A stretch of DNA of 64,000 bases from Gp6-AA40 sp035711805 (GTDB taxonomy: Bacteria > Acidobacteriota > Vicinamibacteria > Vicinamibacterales > UBA2999). The stretch is from NCBI GenBank assembly GCA_035711805.1, contig DASTBV010000097.1:1-64000 (forward strand), given 5' to 3'. Both the position numbers and the translations under genes were made by a program. The notes under the pieces were generated by a model that saw only the letters and a list, made by a program, of their open reading frames with translations, was not told the DNA's origin and made no database searches. Positions 16,157-25,519 of this stretch are shown in pieces. Position 1 is the first letter of the stretch. Each line of letters begins with the position of its first letter.

Positions 16157-17235
16157 TCCACCAACGTCACCCGTCCGACGGGCGCGTGAATCCCGCGCTC
16201 GCGCAGGAGCTTGGCCACCCGCTTCCGCAGCTCGCGCCCGACCAGCCACTGCTTCTGTGGCACGGTCTTGATGCGCGCCTTCACCAGCAGCCGATCGGCT
16301 TCGAACGCGTCGATGCCGTAGACCTCGAGCGGCGCAAGGATGTTCGGCCGGAACTCCGAGTCGCCCATCAGTGACTCGCCCGCATCTTTGAGCGCCTGCA
16401 CGACGCGGTCGGGATCGTCGTCGTAGCCGGCGCCAACCGAGATCACGTAGTAGGCAAAATCCTTCGACATGTTCGCGAGCGATTTCACCTCGCCGTTGGC
16501 GAACACGTGGACCGTACCCTGCTCGTCGCGCAGCACGATCGTCCGCAGGTTCACTTCCTCGACCAGGCCGCCCTGGCCGTTGACGACGGCGCTGTCGCCA
16601 ACGCGCACCTGATCCTCGGCGATCATGAAGAAGCCGGCGATGAGATCCCGGATCAGCGTCTGCGCGCCAAAGCCGAGGGCCACGCCGACGACGCCGAGGC
16701 CCGTCACGGCGGGCCCGATCGGGAACCCGAACTCGCCCAGCACGATGAGGGCGGCAACGATCGTCACGACGACGGTCAGCGTTTTCTGAATCAGACGGCC
16801 AAGCGTTTGCGCCCGCTTCGTCCGCTCGATGACGTCGAGCCCCGTGCCGGTGCTCATCTCGTGTTCGAAGCGGCGGGCGGCGGCAGAGCCGATGCGGATA
16901 ATGAGATAGGAGGCGAGCACGACAATGCCGATGCGGAGGCCGCTGCGCAGGCCGGTCTCGCGCAGCCACTGGATCAGCGCGTCGCGATCGGTTGTGAACC
17001 CGGTGCTGTAACCGGCCAGGGTCAGTGCCGGAAAGGCCAACGCTGCAGCGAGAATCAGGAACAGAAAGACATGAATCGCGCGGCCGGGGCCGCTGACGAA
17101 GCGGTCTTCGCTCTCGGCCGGCAGGATGGCGCGGAGCATCGAGCGCACCACGCGCGCGGCGAGGTTCGAGATGACGTACGCGGCGAGGAGCGCCAGCGCG
17201 AGCGCCAGCGTCAGTTCGGGCCAATTGGCCGGCAT
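16102..17235 (-). CDS. MscS-family mechanosensitive ion channel
   Basis: 377 residues. Four or five membrane helices span residues ~8-175. The pore-lining helix and MscS signature follow (GLGVVGVALGFGAQTLIRDLIAGFFMIAEDQ, about residues 183-213), then the beta domain with VGDSAVVNGQGGLVEEVNLRT and a C-terminal alpha/beta domain. It opens under membrane tension to release solutes. It is last in the hsp20-htrA-mscS operon, which suggests an envelope-stress unit. The final ~18 residues (EVKGQRSEVKGQ) are repeat-encoded. Confidence 0.9.
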   Translation of the reverse strand: MPANWPELTLALALALLAAYVISNLAARVVRSMLRAILPAESEDRFVSGPGRAIHVFLFLILAAALAFPALTLAGYSTGFTTDRDALIQWLRETGLRSGLRIGIVVLASYLIIRIGSAAARRFEHEMSTGTGLDVIERTKRAQTLGRLIQKTLTVVVTIVAALIVLGEFGFPIGPAVTGLGVVGVALGFGAQTLIRDLIAGFFMIAEDQVRVGDSAVVNGQGGLVEEVNLRTIVLRDEQGTVHVFANGEVKSLANMSKDFAYYVISVGAGYDDDPDRVVQALKDAGESLMGDSEFRPNILAPLEVYGIDAFEADRLLVKARIKTVPQKQWLVGRELRKRVAKLLRERGIHAPVGRVTLVEREVKGQRSEVKGQASDT

Positions 17236-17241
17236 GCGCGG

Positions 17242-18408
<1,167 letters not shown>

Positions 18409-18410
18409 GA

Positions 18411-18812
18411 TTACGACACCTGGATCCGCCGCGCGGATCCGTTAGCGGCCTTCGGACACGTCACGGTGAGCACGCCGTCGCGGAGGTCGGCGGTGATCCG
18501 CTCGCTGTCCATTGGCACAGGCAGGTGGAACGTGCGGCTGAAGCTGCCGTGGCCGCGCTCGACACGATGGTATTGCTCGCACTGCAGAATCCGCTCCCGC
18601 CGCTCGCCGGAGATCGTCAGCCGCCCCTCATGGACGCTGATGTCCAGATGGTCGCGGCTCATCCCCGGTACTTCGGCCGTCACGATGTACTGGTCGGCGG
18701 TCTCGAGGATGTCGACGGCCGGCGTCCATCCGGAGGGGCCGGGGGCAAAGCGGTCCAGGCGCTGCTGGATGGCGAGCAGGTCGCGAATCGGGTCCCAGCG
18801 GGCGAAGGCCAC
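18411..18812 (-). CDS. Hsp20/alpha-crystallin small heat-shock protein
   Basis: 133 residues. The alpha-crystallin domain spans residues ~30-125 (PAVDILETADQYIVTAEVPGM...LTISGERRER), with the conserved GVLTVTCPK near the end. It holds unfolding proteins for refolding. It is the first gene of an operon with htrA and mscS. A second Hsp20 gene lies at 50742 in the stress island and is more divergent. Confidence 0.93.
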   Translation of the reverse strand: MAFARWDPIRDLLAIQQRLDRFAPGPSGWTPAVDILETADQYIVTAEVPGMSRDHLDISVHEGRLTISGERRERILQCEQYHRVERGHGSFSRTFHLPVPMDSERITADLRDGVLTVTCPKAANGSARRIQVS

Positions 18813-18853
18813 GATAGAAATGATACGATCTTTAAGTTGTACTGACGGAAATC

Positions 18854-19417
18854 ATGGCCACCTTACAAGCGACCCGCATGAAGAAGGGCATGCTGATCAA
18901 GATGGGCGAGGACCTTTTCCGCGTCCTCGACGTCCAGCATGTGACGCCCGGCAACCTCCGCGGTTTCGTCCGCGTCAAGATGCGCAACATCCGCAGCGGT
19001 CTGCTCGCGGACAACCGGTTCCGATCCGAGGACACGGTCGAGCGCGAGACGCTGGACGAGCGCGAGATGCAGTACCTCTATCAGGACGGCGACGACTACT
19101 ACTTCATGGACACGGTGTCGTTCGACCAGGTGCATCTGTCGAGCGAGGCGCTGGGCGATTCGGTCAGCTATCTCAAGCCGGAGATGACCATCCAGGTCGA
19201 GTTCTACGGCACCGAACCGGTGGGCATCGAGCTGCCGCTGACGGTGGACCTCAAGGTCGTGGATACGGCCCCCGGCATCAAGGGCGCGACGGCCAGCAAT
19301 CAGATCAAGCCGGCGACCACCGAGACGGGCCTGGTCGTCAACGTGCCGCCGTTCGTCAACACCGGCGACATGATCCGGGTCAGCACCGAAACGGGCGAGT
19401 ATCTCGCGCGTGCGTGA
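18854..19417 (+). CDS. efp: Elongation factor P
   Basis: 187 residues with the three beta-barrel domains of EF-P: KOW-like N-domain (residues 1-65), central OB domain and C-terminal OB domain ending NTGDMIRVSTETGEYLARA. EF-P relieves ribosome stalling at polyproline. The domain-I tip loop reads TPGNLRGF where E. coli has KPGKGQAF. The Lys that is beta-lysylated, or Arg that is rhamnosylated, is replaced by Asn, with an Arg two residues on. It either works unmodified or uses another residue. An inverted 9-bp array separates it from tdk. Confidence 0.95.
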   Translation: MATLQATRMKKGMLIKMGEDLFRVLDVQHVTPGNLRGFVRVKMRNIRSGLLADNRFRSEDTVERETLDEREMQYLYQDGDDYYFMDTVSFDQVHLSSEALGDSVSYLKPEMTIQVEFYGTEPVGIELPLTVDLKVVDTAPGIKGATASNQIKPATTETGLVVNVPPFVNTGDMIRVSTETGEYLARA

Positions 19418-19422
19418 CTTGT

Positions 19423-19500
19423 AACCACGAAGATCGCGAAGACCGCGAAGAACCGATTTGATCGAGATTCTCTTCGCGCGCTTCGCGTGCTTCGCGGTTG
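19423..19500. repeat. Inverted pair of 9-bp arrays (CGCGAAGAN) between efp and tdk
   Basis: The left arm 19423-19452 (CACGAAGAT, CGCGAAGAC, CGCGAAGAA) pairs with the right arm 19466-19500 (TCTTCGCGC, GCTTCGCGT, GCTTCGCGG). This is the same family as the element at 6981-7079, with similar architecture and loop length. Confidence 0.88.
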
Positions 19501-19507
19501 AAAAACC

Positions 19508-20086
19508 ATGGATGTAGTCCGCCAGCCCAATCAGGGCTGGATCGAAGTCATCGTCGGCAGCATGTTCAGCGGCAAGAGCGAGGAGCTCATTCGCCGCCTG
19601 CGGCGGGCGCAGATTGCGCGCCAGAAGGTGCAGATCTTCAAGCCGTTGATCGACCGTCGCTACTCGGACGATCACATCGTGTCGCACAGCGAGATGCGCA
19701 TCGAGTCGTGCGCGGTGCCGAGCTCGAGCGCGCTGGTCGACAAAGTCGCGCCGGATACCGAAGTCGTCGGCATCGACGAAGGGCAGTTCTTCGACCAGGA
19801 ACTGCCGATGATCTGCGACACGCTCGCCAACCAGGGGAAGCGGGTCATCGTCGCGGGGCTCGACCAGGACTACCTCGGCAAGCCGTTCGAGCCGATGCCG
19901 CAGCTGCTGGCGATCGCCGAATACATCACGAAGACCCACGCGATCTGCATGGTCTGCGGCAACCCCGCGAACCACACGCAGCGGCTGGTCGCCAGCGGCG
20001 ACCGCGTGCTCGTCGGCGCCCAGGGTCTGTATGAGGCGCGCTGCCGCCGATGTTTTGACCCGCTGCTCGCCGGTCCTCCCAGGTAG
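19508..20086 (+). CDS. tdk: Thymidine kinase (type II)
   Basis: 192 residues; phosphorylates thymidine for the salvage pathway. The P-loop GSMFSGKSEELIRRLRR is at residues ~17-33, the catalytic region GIDEGQFFD near residue 94, and the lasso loop GLDQDYLGKPFEP near 118. The zinc site is CMVCGNPA with a second pair CRRC near the C-terminus. Length is normal for bacterial TK1-like enzymes. The stop is followed directly by a GATCCCC heptamer array. Confidence 0.95.
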   Translation: MDVVRQPNQGWIEVIVGSMFSGKSEELIRRLRRAQIARQKVQIFKPLIDRRYSDDHIVSHSEMRIESCAVPSSSALVDKVAPDTEVVGIDEGQFFDQELPMICDTLANQGKRVIVAGLDQDYLGKPFEPMPQLLAIAEYITKTHAICMVCGNPANHTQRLVASGDRVLVGAQGLYEARCRRCFDPLLAGPPR

Positions 20087-20164
20087 CCTGATCCCCGATC
20101 CCCGATCCCCGATCCCCGATCCCCGATCCCCGATCCCTGATCCCTGATCCCTGATCCCTGATCC
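20087..20164 (+). repeat. 7-bp tandem array GATCCCC/GATCCCT, ten units
   Basis: Six GATCCCC units followed by four GATCCCT units plus a partial one, starting at the tdk stop. The sharp switch from one unit to the other suggests stepwise expansion by slipped-strand replication. The count probably varies between strains. Confidence 0.93.
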
Positions 20165-20228
20165 AAAATGTCCCCTTCGGGGTCCAATTCAGCATGCGTG
20201 GCACTTCAATTGAAGCATTCGGGCGCTG

Positions 20229-20807
20229 ATGGGGTCGGAGACGGTCTTGCCGTGGTTCGCGTGGGGCGCACCGCGCGTGCTGTTCGTGCTCGGGCTCGGC
20301 TTCCTCGCCGCGAATCTGAAAGTTGCCGGAGATCTGATCAAGTACCGCCGCCGGCGGCACACCGCGCTGCTGACGTGGCGGGGAGAGCGGCCCGCCTATT
20401 ACCGCCTCAACATCCTGCTCGCCGTGACGCTCGGGCTCCTGCTCGCCGCGAAACTCGTCCGCAATGAACCCCATCGTGCGTTCGGCGAAGCGATGATGTT
20501 CGTGTATTACGGCTGTGCGTTTCCGCTGAGCATGCGGATCGCGCGCGGCTTCTACGGCGACGGCATCTGGTCGGACACCGGGTTCATGCGCTGGTCGCAG
20601 ATCTCCGCGCTGTCGTGGAAAGAGGAACGCGGCGTCACGCTGATCCTGATCTCGCACTTCCGGAACATCGCCCGCCGGCTTCGGGTGCCGGCCCACCTGT
20701 ACGGACAGGCCCGCCGGGTCCTCCGCGACAAAGTCCACGAGCACGCGCTGCGGATGGGAGGATCCGGACTGGACCTCGGCTCGCGGGATGAAGACGATGC
20801 CGTGTAA
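20229..20807 (+). CDS. Membrane protein of unknown function
   Basis: 192 residues, not recognised. There are three or four hydrophobic segments: VLFVLGLGFLAANL near residue 17, LNILLAVTLGLLLAA near 60 and MMFVYYGCAFPLSM near 88. A polar C-terminal half follows with YGDGIWSDTGFMRWSQISALSW, a pattern like DUF5673/PH-like membrane-proximal domains. No catalytic motif is visible. It is flanked by repeat arrays on both sides. Confidence 0.6.
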   Translation: MGSETVLPWFAWGAPRVLFVLGLGFLAANLKVAGDLIKYRRRRHTALLTWRGERPAYYRLNILLAVTLGLLLAAKLVRNEPHRAFGEAMMFVYYGCAFPLSMRIARGFYGDGIWSDTGFMRWSQISALSWKEERGVTLILISHFRNIARRLRVPAHLYGQARRVLRDKVHEHALRMGGSGLDLGSRDEDDAV

Positions 20808-20814
20808 CTTCAAA

Positions 20815-20869
20815 GGGTGCAAAGGGTTGGACCCCTCTGAACTGTTGAACCTCCTGAACCCCTGAACTG
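20815..20869. repeat. GGTTCA-type repeat cluster upstream of ku
   Basis: AAAGGGTGCAAAGGGTTGG is followed by CTGAACTGTTGAACCTCCTGAACCCCTGAAC. In reverse complement the second part is GTTCAGGGGTTCAGGAGG, closely related to the GGTTCAGAG array at 10733 but in the opposite orientation. Confidence 0.75.
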
Positions 20870-20899
20870 GTTCGAGTGCAAACCCGATAAACTCCGTGC

Positions 20900-21763
20900 A
20901 TGGCAGCACGCCCTACCTGGAAAGGCTTCCTCAAGGTCAGCCTGGTGAACATCCCGGTCAAGGTGTTCCCGGCTACTGAATCGGCGGCGACGATCGCCTT
21001 CAACCAGCTTCACGCCGAGTGCCAGACGCGCATCCAGCAGAAACGCTGGTGCCCGCAGTGCGAGCGCGAGGTGCCGCACTCCGAGGTCGTCAAGGGCTAC
21101 GAATTCGAAAAAGGGCGCTACGTCGTCGTCGGCGACGAAGACATTCAGAAGGTGCGCGTCGAATCGACGCGGGTCATCGATCTCGCGCAGTTCACGGATG
21201 AGACCTCGATCGACCCCATCTACGTCGATCGCGCGTATTACCTGGCGCCGGATGGACCGGTGGCGTCGGAAGCGTTCGCCGTGATGCGTGAAGGGATGGC
21301 AGGGAAGGCCGGCATCGGGAAGGTGGCGCTCTACGGCCGCGAGTACCTGGTGGCCGTCCGGCCGCAGAAGAAGGGCCTCGTGATGTACACGCTGCATCAC
21401 GACGCGGAGATCCGCAGCATCGACGACGTCGAGGAGCTGAACTCGGTTCCCTCCAAAGTGAAGCCCGAGGAGATGAAGCTGGCCAAGCAGGTGGTGGCGA
21501 CCTTCGACGGCGAGCTGAACCTCAAGGACTACAAGGACGAGTACCGCGAGGGACTGCGGAGGATCATCGACGCGAAGATCGCGGGCGAGGAGATCGTCGC
21601 GACGGAAGTGCAGGATCCGCCGAAGGTCGTCGATCTGATGGAGGCGCTGCGCAAGAGCCTCAACGCGGTCAGCACCGAGAAGAAGAAACCGGTGAAAGCC
21701 GAGATCAAGAAAGCCAAGGCGAAAGCCACCGCGAACGGAGCCCGGAAGCGCAAAGCCGGCTGA
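20900..21763 (+). CDS. ku: Bacterial Ku protein, non-homologous end joining
   Basis: 287 residues. It forms a homodimeric ring that binds double-strand ends and recruits LigD. The N-terminus ARPTWKGFLKVSLVNIPVKVF is the canonical Ku start. The beta-barrel core carries VKGYEFEKGRYVVV and PIYVDRAYYLAPDG, and a CPQC pair is near residue 51. The C-terminal tail after residue ~245 is Lys/Ala-rich (KAEIKKAKAKAT), as in long Ku forms that slide along DNA. No ligD lies within the window, so the ligase must be elsewhere. Confidence 0.95.
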   Translation: MAARPTWKGFLKVSLVNIPVKVFPATESAATIAFNQLHAECQTRIQQKRWCPQCEREVPHSEVVKGYEFEKGRYVVVGDEDIQKVRVESTRVIDLAQFTDETSIDPIYVDRAYYLAPDGPVASEAFAVMREGMAGKAGIGKVALYGREYLVAVRPQKKGLVMYTLHHDAEIRSIDDVEELNSVPSKVKPEEMKLAKQVVATFDGELNLKDYKDEYREGLRRIIDAKIAGEEIVATEVQDPPKVVDLMEALRKSLNAVSTEKKKPVKAEIKKAKAKATANGARKRKAG

Positions 21764-21768
21764 CCAAC

Positions 21769-21825
21769 GTAGTCCGCCTTCAGGCGGACCTCGATCGCCG
21801 TCGTAGTGTCCGCCTTCACGCGGAC
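21769..21825 (+). repeat. Two REP palindromes downstream of ku
   Basis: 21769-21790 (GTAG followed directly by TCCGCC-TTCA-GGCGGA) and 21803-21825 (GTAGT plus GTCCGCC-TTCAC-GCGGAC). They lie 5 bp after the ku stop, in tandem. Confidence 0.88.
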
Positions 21826-21899
21826 CTCGTTGCCTTCCCAAGCGGGCGAGGCCCAGTTGATCAGCGGCGGCGCTCCCGCTCGCTGGGCGCGGAAAAACC

Positions 21900-21921
21900 G
21901 TAGAACCGTCTTCAGGCGGAC
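21900..21921 (+). repeat. Decayed REP palindrome
   Basis: GTAGAACCGTCTTCAGGCGGAC retains the GTAG head and the TTCAGGCGGAC half of the REP, but the left stem has mutated. It lies 60 bp before the TIGR03435 gene. Confidence 0.6.
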
Positions 21922-21981
21922 TGCGCGTTGGCCGCAATGCTCGACAATTGCCCTGAAGCCGCCGGTAGAGCAGAATTGTTC

Positions 21982-22785
21982 ATGCGTTTAGCCCGACGCA
22001 CCGCGAGCGCATCGGCAGTTGTTTTAGCCGCGCTCGCCGCTGTTACAGTCATGAGCGCGCAGGCACCGACCACGTTCGAGGTCGTGTCCGTCAAGGCCAA
22101 CAGGTCCGGTGCGAATCAGGTCACGGTCAGCTGGCAGGGAAGCGTCACGATGATCAACGTGCCGCTTCGCGCGATCGTGCAATACGCGTACGGCATCAAT
22201 ACGCCGAGCCGGATCGTCGGGTATCCGGACTGGACGAATGTCGAACGTTTCGATATTCAGGCGACGCTGCCTGAGGGAGTGAGCGGCGTCGAACAGATAC
22301 GGCCGATGCTGCAGGCGCTCCTTGCCGATCGATTCAAGATGGCGGCGAAGATGGAAAAGCGCGAGCTACAGGGATACGCGCTCGTCAAGAGCCGGGCCGA
22401 CGGCCGGCTTGGACCGAACCTGAAGCCGACGACGACAGCGTGCGTTGGACCGCGGGGTGAAGCGAACCCGCTCGCGATCCAATGCGCGAGTCCGGGAGGG
22501 ACGGCCGGCGCGGTCAGAATTGTCGGCGTGCCGATGGGACAGCTGGCTGCACTGATCTCGCTGGTGGTGAGTCGGCCTGTCGTTGACCGTACCGGCCTGG
22601 CCGGCAACTACGAACTGGAACTCAGGTTCTCCGGTGATGCCGTGCCGGGCGCGCTTCCACCGGACTCTGGAGCGCCCTCGATTTTCACCGCGCTCCAGGA
22701 GCAGCTCGGACTGAAGCTTGACGCCGAGCGCGAGATCGTCGACGTGCTCGTCATCGACAAAATCGATCGTCCTACCGAAAACTGA
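21982..22785 (+). CDS. TIGR03435-family secreted protein, copy 1
   Basis: 267 residues from the ATG at 21982, giving a signal peptide (residues 1-28, core VVLAALAAVTV, cleavage after SAQA). The family motifs are visible: FEVVSVK at the mature N-terminus, MLQALLADRFKM, ELQGYALVKSRADGRLGPNLKP, RPVVDRTGLAGNYELELRF and LFTALQEQLGLKL-type APSIFTALQEQLGLKLD. TIGR03435 proteins are expanded in soil Acidobacteriota and have no known function. It is followed at 22923 by a close paralogue, a recent tandem duplication. Confidence 0.85.
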   Translation: MRLARRTASASAVVLAALAAVTVMSAQAPTTFEVVSVKANRSGANQVTVSWQGSVTMINVPLRAIVQYAYGINTPSRIVGYPDWTNVERFDIQATLPEGVSGVEQIRPMLQALLADRFKMAAKMEKRELQGYALVKSRADGRLGPNLKPTTTACVGPRGEANPLAIQCASPGGTAGAVRIVGVPMGQLAALISLVVSRPVVDRTGLAGNYELELRFSGDAVPGALPPDSGAPSIFTALQEQLGLKLDAEREIVDVLVIDKIDRPTEN

Positions 22786-22794
22786 CACCGCCCC

Positions 22795-22817
22795 GTAGTG
22801 TCAGTCGCCAGGCGACC
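22795..22817 (+). repeat. REP-like palindrome, divergent stem
   Basis: GTAGTGTCAGTCGCCAGGCGACC keeps the GTAGTGTC head, but the hairpin is GTCGCC-A-GGCGAC in place of GTCCGCC-TTCA-GGCGGAC. It lies between the two tandem TIGR03435 genes. Confidence 0.6.
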
Positions 22818-22922
22818 CGTGTAGCACCTCGAGCGGAACGTTTCCTGCGCGGGGACTGTAAGTTCAAACAAGTCGCTGCAATATCCGGCGGCCTGGTCCG
22901 TCTTCAGATCGGGAGAGGAACC

Positions 22923-23720
22923 ATGCAGACTCGCAGAAAGCACGCGACAGCGGCAGCGCTCGCGGTCGCTCTGTTCGGCGCCGGCCTGCACGCGCAGGCG
23001 TCAGCGAACTTCGACGTGGCTTCGGTCAGGCCGAGCAAGCCTGGCGAAACTCAAGTCACGGTCAACTGGACAGGCGGCGTGACGATGATCAACGTGCCGC
23101 TGCGCGCCATCGTGCAGTTCGCGTACGGCATCAACACGCCGAGCCGGATCGCGGGTCATCCCGACTGGACGAACGTCGAGCGATTCGACATCCAGGCAAA
23201 AGCACCGGAGGGAGCGACCGGGGTCGAGCAGATGCGGCCGATGCTGCAGACGCTGCTTGCCGATCGCTTCAAGATGGTGGCGCGCTCCGAGAAGCGCGAG
23301 TTGCAGAGCTTCATACTCGTGAAGGCCAGGCCCAACGCGCCGCTGGGTCCCAACCTGAAGCCGTCGAAAGCGATCTGCGCTGGTCGCGGCGGCGCACCGA
23401 ACCCGGATGCCGTGCCGTGCGGCCCGCGGCCGGGCGGGCCGGGGCGGATCCTGCTCGTCGGGATTCCGATGGCGCAGCTGGCTCCGCTCATCTCGGTGGT
23501 CGTCCAGCGGCCCGTCGTGGATCGTACTGGCATCGAGGGACTCTACGACATCGAGCTCACCTTCACCCCGGAGGCGCCGATCGGGTCGGATCTCGCCAAT
23601 CCGGGAGCACCCTCGTTGTTCACGGCGCTGCAGGAACAGCTTGGACTGAAGCTCGACGCCCAGCGTGAAATGGTCGACATGCTCGTCATCGAGCGGATCG
23701 AACGGCCGACCGAAAATTGA
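22923..23720 (+). CDS. TIGR03435-family secreted protein, copy 2
   Basis: 265 residues with signal peptide (residues 1-26, ending LHAQASA). It is closely similar to copy 1 along its whole length: INVPLRAIVQFAYGINTPSRI, DWTNVERFDIQA, RPMLQTLLADRFKM and a shared RPTEN ending. The insert after LKPS is rich in Gly and Pro and differs from copy 1. Function unknown; the pair could be co-regulated but each has its own upstream gap (137 bp here). AGGAACC precedes the ATG. Confidence 0.87.
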   Translation: MQTRRKHATAAALAVALFGAGLHAQASANFDVASVRPSKPGETQVTVNWTGGVTMINVPLRAIVQFAYGINTPSRIAGHPDWTNVERFDIQAKAPEGATGVEQMRPMLQTLLADRFKMVARSEKRELQSFILVKARPNAPLGPNLKPSKAICAGRGGAPNPDAVPCGPRPGGPGRILLVGIPMAQLAPLISVVVQRPVVDRTGIEGLYDIELTFTPEAPIGSDLANPGAPSLFTALQEQLGLKLDAQREMVDMLVIERIERPTEN

Positions 23721-23762
23721 TTGATTCCGCATCTATACTTGGGCGTTCATCCACGGAGCGTC

Positions 23763-24716
23763 ATGTCCGCGCAAGCGAAGGTTCGGGTCGTTTTTGTGGC
23801 GGCGCTGTTGTTGATGGCCCCGTCACCGCCATCGGCGCAGGGCACCAGGTCATGGACGCCGCCTCTCACGGCATGGGGCGATCCGGATCTGACCGGCCGG
23901 TGGCCGCTCACGAACCTCAATGGAACGCCGGTGCAGCGGCCGGCGGAATTCGGCGAGCGGCGTCTTCTCAGCGATCAGGAGTTTGCCAAGCGCGAGGCGG
24001 ATATCGCCGCGAACCGGATCCGCCTTGCGGGTGCCTGGGCCGAGGTGGGAGAAGCGAACCGCCTCACCTCCCTCGTCGTCGATCCGGCGAATGGCCGGCT
24101 GCCGCCGTTGACCGACGAAGGCAGGAAGCGCGCGGCGGCGATGACCAGCAGCTGGTCGGACATGCTGTTCAGCAGCGTCAACGACTTCAACGCCCTCGAT
24201 CGCTGCATGACGCGCGGAATGCCGGCCTCGATGTTCCCGTTCATGTACAACAGCGGCGTCGAGATTCATCAGGCGCCCGGCTACGTGATTATCCGTTTCG
24301 AGTTGATTCACGAAGCGCGTCTCATCCCGCTGGATGGCCGGCCGCGGCCGTCGCCGGCCCTTCGGTTCTGGCTTGGAGAACCGCGCGGCCGCTGGGACGG
24401 GCGAACGCTGGTGGTCGAGACCACGAACTTCACCGGCCGCACGCCGATGCTGATCGTCGGCCCGGGTGGCGGCGGCATCCCGACGAGCGAGGCCCTGCAC
24501 GTGATCGAGCGCTTCACGAGGATCGACGACAACACGATCGACTACGAAATGACCGTCGAGGATCCGGTGGTGCTGACCCGGCCGTGGAAGGCCGCGTTTC
24601 CGTTGAAACGGGACCCGGACTATTACCTGTTCGAATACGCCTGCCACGAAGGGAATCAGGCGATCAGCAACGCCCTTCGCAACTCACGGCATCTGGAGCG
24701 CCAGCCCTCGCGCTAG
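23763..24716 (+). CDS. Secreted protein, paralogue of the 241-1296 product
   Basis: 317 residues from the ATG at 23763, which gives a signal peptide (VVFVAALLLMA, cleavage near PPSAQG). Shared blocks with the 241-1296 protein are DPDLTGRWPL near residue 42, GRWDGRTLVVETTNF, SEALHVIERFTRIDDNTIDY and a terminal EYACHEGN. No enzyme motif is recognised. The frame extends 42 bp upstream to the previous stop, but that part is not signal-like. Confidence 0.78.
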   Translation: MSAQAKVRVVFVAALLLMAPSPPSAQGTRSWTPPLTAWGDPDLTGRWPLTNLNGTPVQRPAEFGERRLLSDQEFAKREADIAANRIRLAGAWAEVGEANRLTSLVVDPANGRLPPLTDEGRKRAAAMTSSWSDMLFSSVNDFNALDRCMTRGMPASMFPFMYNSGVEIHQAPGYVIIRFELIHEARLIPLDGRPRPSPALRFWLGEPRGRWDGRTLVVETTNFTGRTPMLIVGPGGGGIPTSEALHVIERFTRIDDNTIDYEMTVEDPVVLTRPWKAAFPLKRDPDYYLFEYACHEGNQAISNALRNSRHLERQPSR

Positions 24717-24739
24717 CCCCGATTGGCTGTCGAACCGGT

Positions 24740-25519
24740 TCAACGCCCGAGTCGCTTCCGTTCCGCCAGTATCAGATTGTATTCAGCCGTCCGCTTCCAG
24801 ACGCGATTCGACATCTCGGTCAGCTGCACCGCTTTCAAGCCGTAATAGAGAAACGCCGCACCCAACGCGCCGATGATCCCGTAGCGCAGCCAGGTAATCG
24901 TGACATCGCCGAGCGATGCTTCGTAGCGGCCGAGGGCGAGGAACGTCAGGACGCCGGCAGCGGCCAGCAGCGGCCCGGTCACGGTGCGGACGCCCCACGA
25001 GCCCACACGCGACTGCTTTTCCATGAGCCCGGCGACGGCCTGAAGCCGCTCGATCCCGGCCCTGACGGCGGCGACATCCTGCGAGAGCAGCACGTCACGC
25101 AAGCTCACCTGCGCCAGACAGGCATTGGCGACGCGCCTGTCGCTCCGCCACCACGCCGGTCCGTGGATGCGAAGCCGATATGAGGGCAGCCGTGTCTTCA
25201 GCAGCGTCACGAGGCGGTCGTGCGACTCCACCGAGTGCTCGCCCCACGTCGAGACGGTGTCGATTTCGAGGCGTCGCTCGGCGGGAATGAAGACGATCTC
25301 GTGCAGGTCGCCTGACGCGGTCTCCTGCACGTAGGCCGCGGCGTGGGCGGCGACGTGCTCGTGGAGCATGGCCTCGTGATCGAGGCACGGGATGATCGGA
25401 ACGTCCGGCGCGGTGCTCCGTGCCAGGCGGTAGAGCTTGATTGCCAGCACGGGCCCGAAATCGGCGAGCGCGGCCAGCAGCTCCTGGCCGTCCTCCCGTG
25501 CGCGTCCGGCTACAGCCAT
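24740..25519 (-). CDS. Protein of unknown function with two C-terminal membrane helices
   Basis: 259 residues, not recognised. The first ~150 residues are soluble alpha/beta (LAIKLYRLARS, LHEIVFIPAERR, VESHDRLVTLLKTRLP). Two hydrophobic segments follow (VTGPLLAAAGVLTFLAL near residue 176 and YGIIGALGAAFLYYGL near 203), then a charged tail. The start overlaps the end of the upstream phosphatidyltransferase gene by 10 bases, so they form an operon. It may be an accessory to a membrane lipid step, but that is only context. Confidence 0.6.
   Translation of the reverse strand: MAVAGRAREDGQELLAALADFGPVLAIKLYRLARSTAPDVPIIPCLDHEAMLHEHVAAHAAAYVQETASGDLHEIVFIPAERRLEIDTVSTWGEHSVESHDRLVTLLKTRLPSYRLRIHGPAWWRSDRRVANACLAQVSLRDVLLSQDVAAVRAGIERLQAVAGLMEKQSRVGSWGVRTVTGPLLAAAGVLTFLALGRYEASLGDVTITWLRYGIIGALGAAFLYYGLKAVQLTEMSNRVWKRTAEYNLILAERKRLGR

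Noticed and set aside
20087..20164. Heptamer array as an origin of replication or iteron
   Set aside because: There are no DnaA boxes, no AT-rich unwinding stretch and no replication genes nearby.
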